Assembly (NCBI RefSeq): GCF_000276665.1
Contig: NW_004955481.1
Coordinates: 4,366,795 to 4,430,794, forward strand
Origin: Chinchilla lanigera
Taxonomy: Eukaryota; Chordata; Mammalia; Rodentia; Chinchillidae
Direction of reading: 5' to 3'
DNA length: 64,000 nucleotides
In this document: one piece after another, positions 63,480 to 64,000 of the stretch
Layout: every line of letters begins with the position of its first letter
Position numbering within the stretch: position 1 is the first letter of the stretch
Position numbers and translations under genes: made by a program
Notes under the pieces: generated by a model
What the model was told of the DNA's origin: nothing
The model's input: the letters and a program-made list of their open reading frames with translations, nothing else
The model's database searches: none

Positions 63480-64000
63480 TCTAAAGGAGGACTGTGACAG
63501 CCGCTTGGCCTCCGGAGCCCAGGAGCGAGCGGGGAGCGGTGATGATGGGTGACTCAACAGCTCCTGAGCACCACTCGGGCGGGGAGAAGCTTGTAAACAC
63601 TCGGTGTGGGCCCAGCGGGCCTGGGCGGAGCCATTGTCCGAGGCGGGGCTTCCGATCCCTTCCCAGGACCAGGGTTTGTAGGGGACGCGGAGTGATGGGT
63701 CCCGCCCAGATCCGCCCAGAAAGGAGTTGAGGGCGGAGAGAGGGTTCTCGCGAGCCCGCCCAGGGCGGGCGAGCGGGCGACACCGGGAAAGTTGGGACGC
63801 GAGTTAAGGGGCCGTGGGAGCGCTGGCGGCTGGGGACTCTTCTGGCCGTCGGGAGGCGCCAGCGAGGGATGCCTCTGCCGCGGCGCCCCCGGACAGCCCC
63901 TTCCCGCCTGAAGTTGGCGGGATCCGGGCGGGGCTGGAGAGGCCCCGGGGAAATGGGGCTCGCGCCCTCCGCGCGCAGAGGCGCCCAAGGGGCGGGGGCA
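63480..64000 (+). promoter_or_regulatory. CpG island at right edge, likely promoter of the next gene (TLCD1 expected)
   Basis: Dense CpG with many GC boxes and a near-perfect TCTCGCGAG element at 63746-63754. In human, TLCD1 lies next to NEK8 in divergent orientation. No TLCD1 protein sequence is visible before the window ends, so the assignment rests on synteny alone. Confidence 0.5.

Noticed and set aside
63494..63988. Open frames in the right-edge CpG island, tested as TLCD1 exon 1
   Set aside because: None resembles the TLCD1 N-terminus I know; high GC alone keeps them open.
1..64000. CRISPR arrays, operons or bacterial defence genes
   Set aside because: The sequence is mammalian. Repeats are SINEs and microsatellites, and there is no regular spacer structure.

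Overview
The window is nuclear DNA of a rodent. It is packed with two SINE families: 7SL-derived B1 copies carrying the rodent internal duplication (about 75 seen) and tRNA-derived ID copies (about 50). No B2 or B4 elements were seen, so a non-murid rodent is likely. The ID copies end in a 'cggtaccgg'-type 3' sequence, which suggests the beaver, kangaroo-rat and gopher group; the species itself is a guess. The fixed gene order matches human 17q11.2 and mouse chromosome 11 as I remember them: FAM222B (+), then TRAF4 (-), then NEK8 (-), with the right edge entering a CpG island where TLCD1 would be expected.

Region 1-41055 is FAM222B. Its introns hold most of the SINEs. The first coding exon is small (25763-25884, ATG at 25803) and the last is large (37171 to about 41055, stop at 38784-38786); spliced, they give 565 residues. 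The 1-25.7 kb part is intron of this gene, with repeat-free islands, a degenerate retroviral gag-pro relic with a poly(A)-like end (about 16858-18690), a 5S rRNA pseudogene fragment, L1, MIR and MER5A-like fragments and a hAT mini-transposon.

Region 41056-44110 separates the convergent 3' ends of FAM222B and TRAF4 and holds two CTCF-like motifs just beyond the TRAF4 poly(A) signal. Region 44132-50267 is TRAF4 (7 coding exons, 470 residues, intact). Its promoter CpG island contains a 135-base assembly gap, and intron 1 begins with three evenly spaced CRE-like sites. Region 50993-61028 is NEK8 (15 coding exons, 698 residues, intact). All exon joins were checked by phase; intron 5 appears to use a GC donor. 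The NEK8 poly(A) site lies less than 0.8 kb from the TRAF4 start codon, so the two genes are in close tandem.

Region 61029-64000 holds the NEK8 promoter (NRF1 and ETS-type sites), a hAT element interrupted by a tiny 5'-truncated ID insertion, and a second CpG island at 63480-64000.

The three genes act separately: FAM222B is poorly characterised, TRAF4 is a RING/TRAF adaptor and NEK8 is a ciliary kinase with an RCC1-like propeller. No wholly new system is visible. The most unusual items are the hAT mini-element family, the gag-pro relic with a poly(A)-like end, two local duplications around SINEs, the NEK8 GC-AG intron and the clusters of regulatory motifs.
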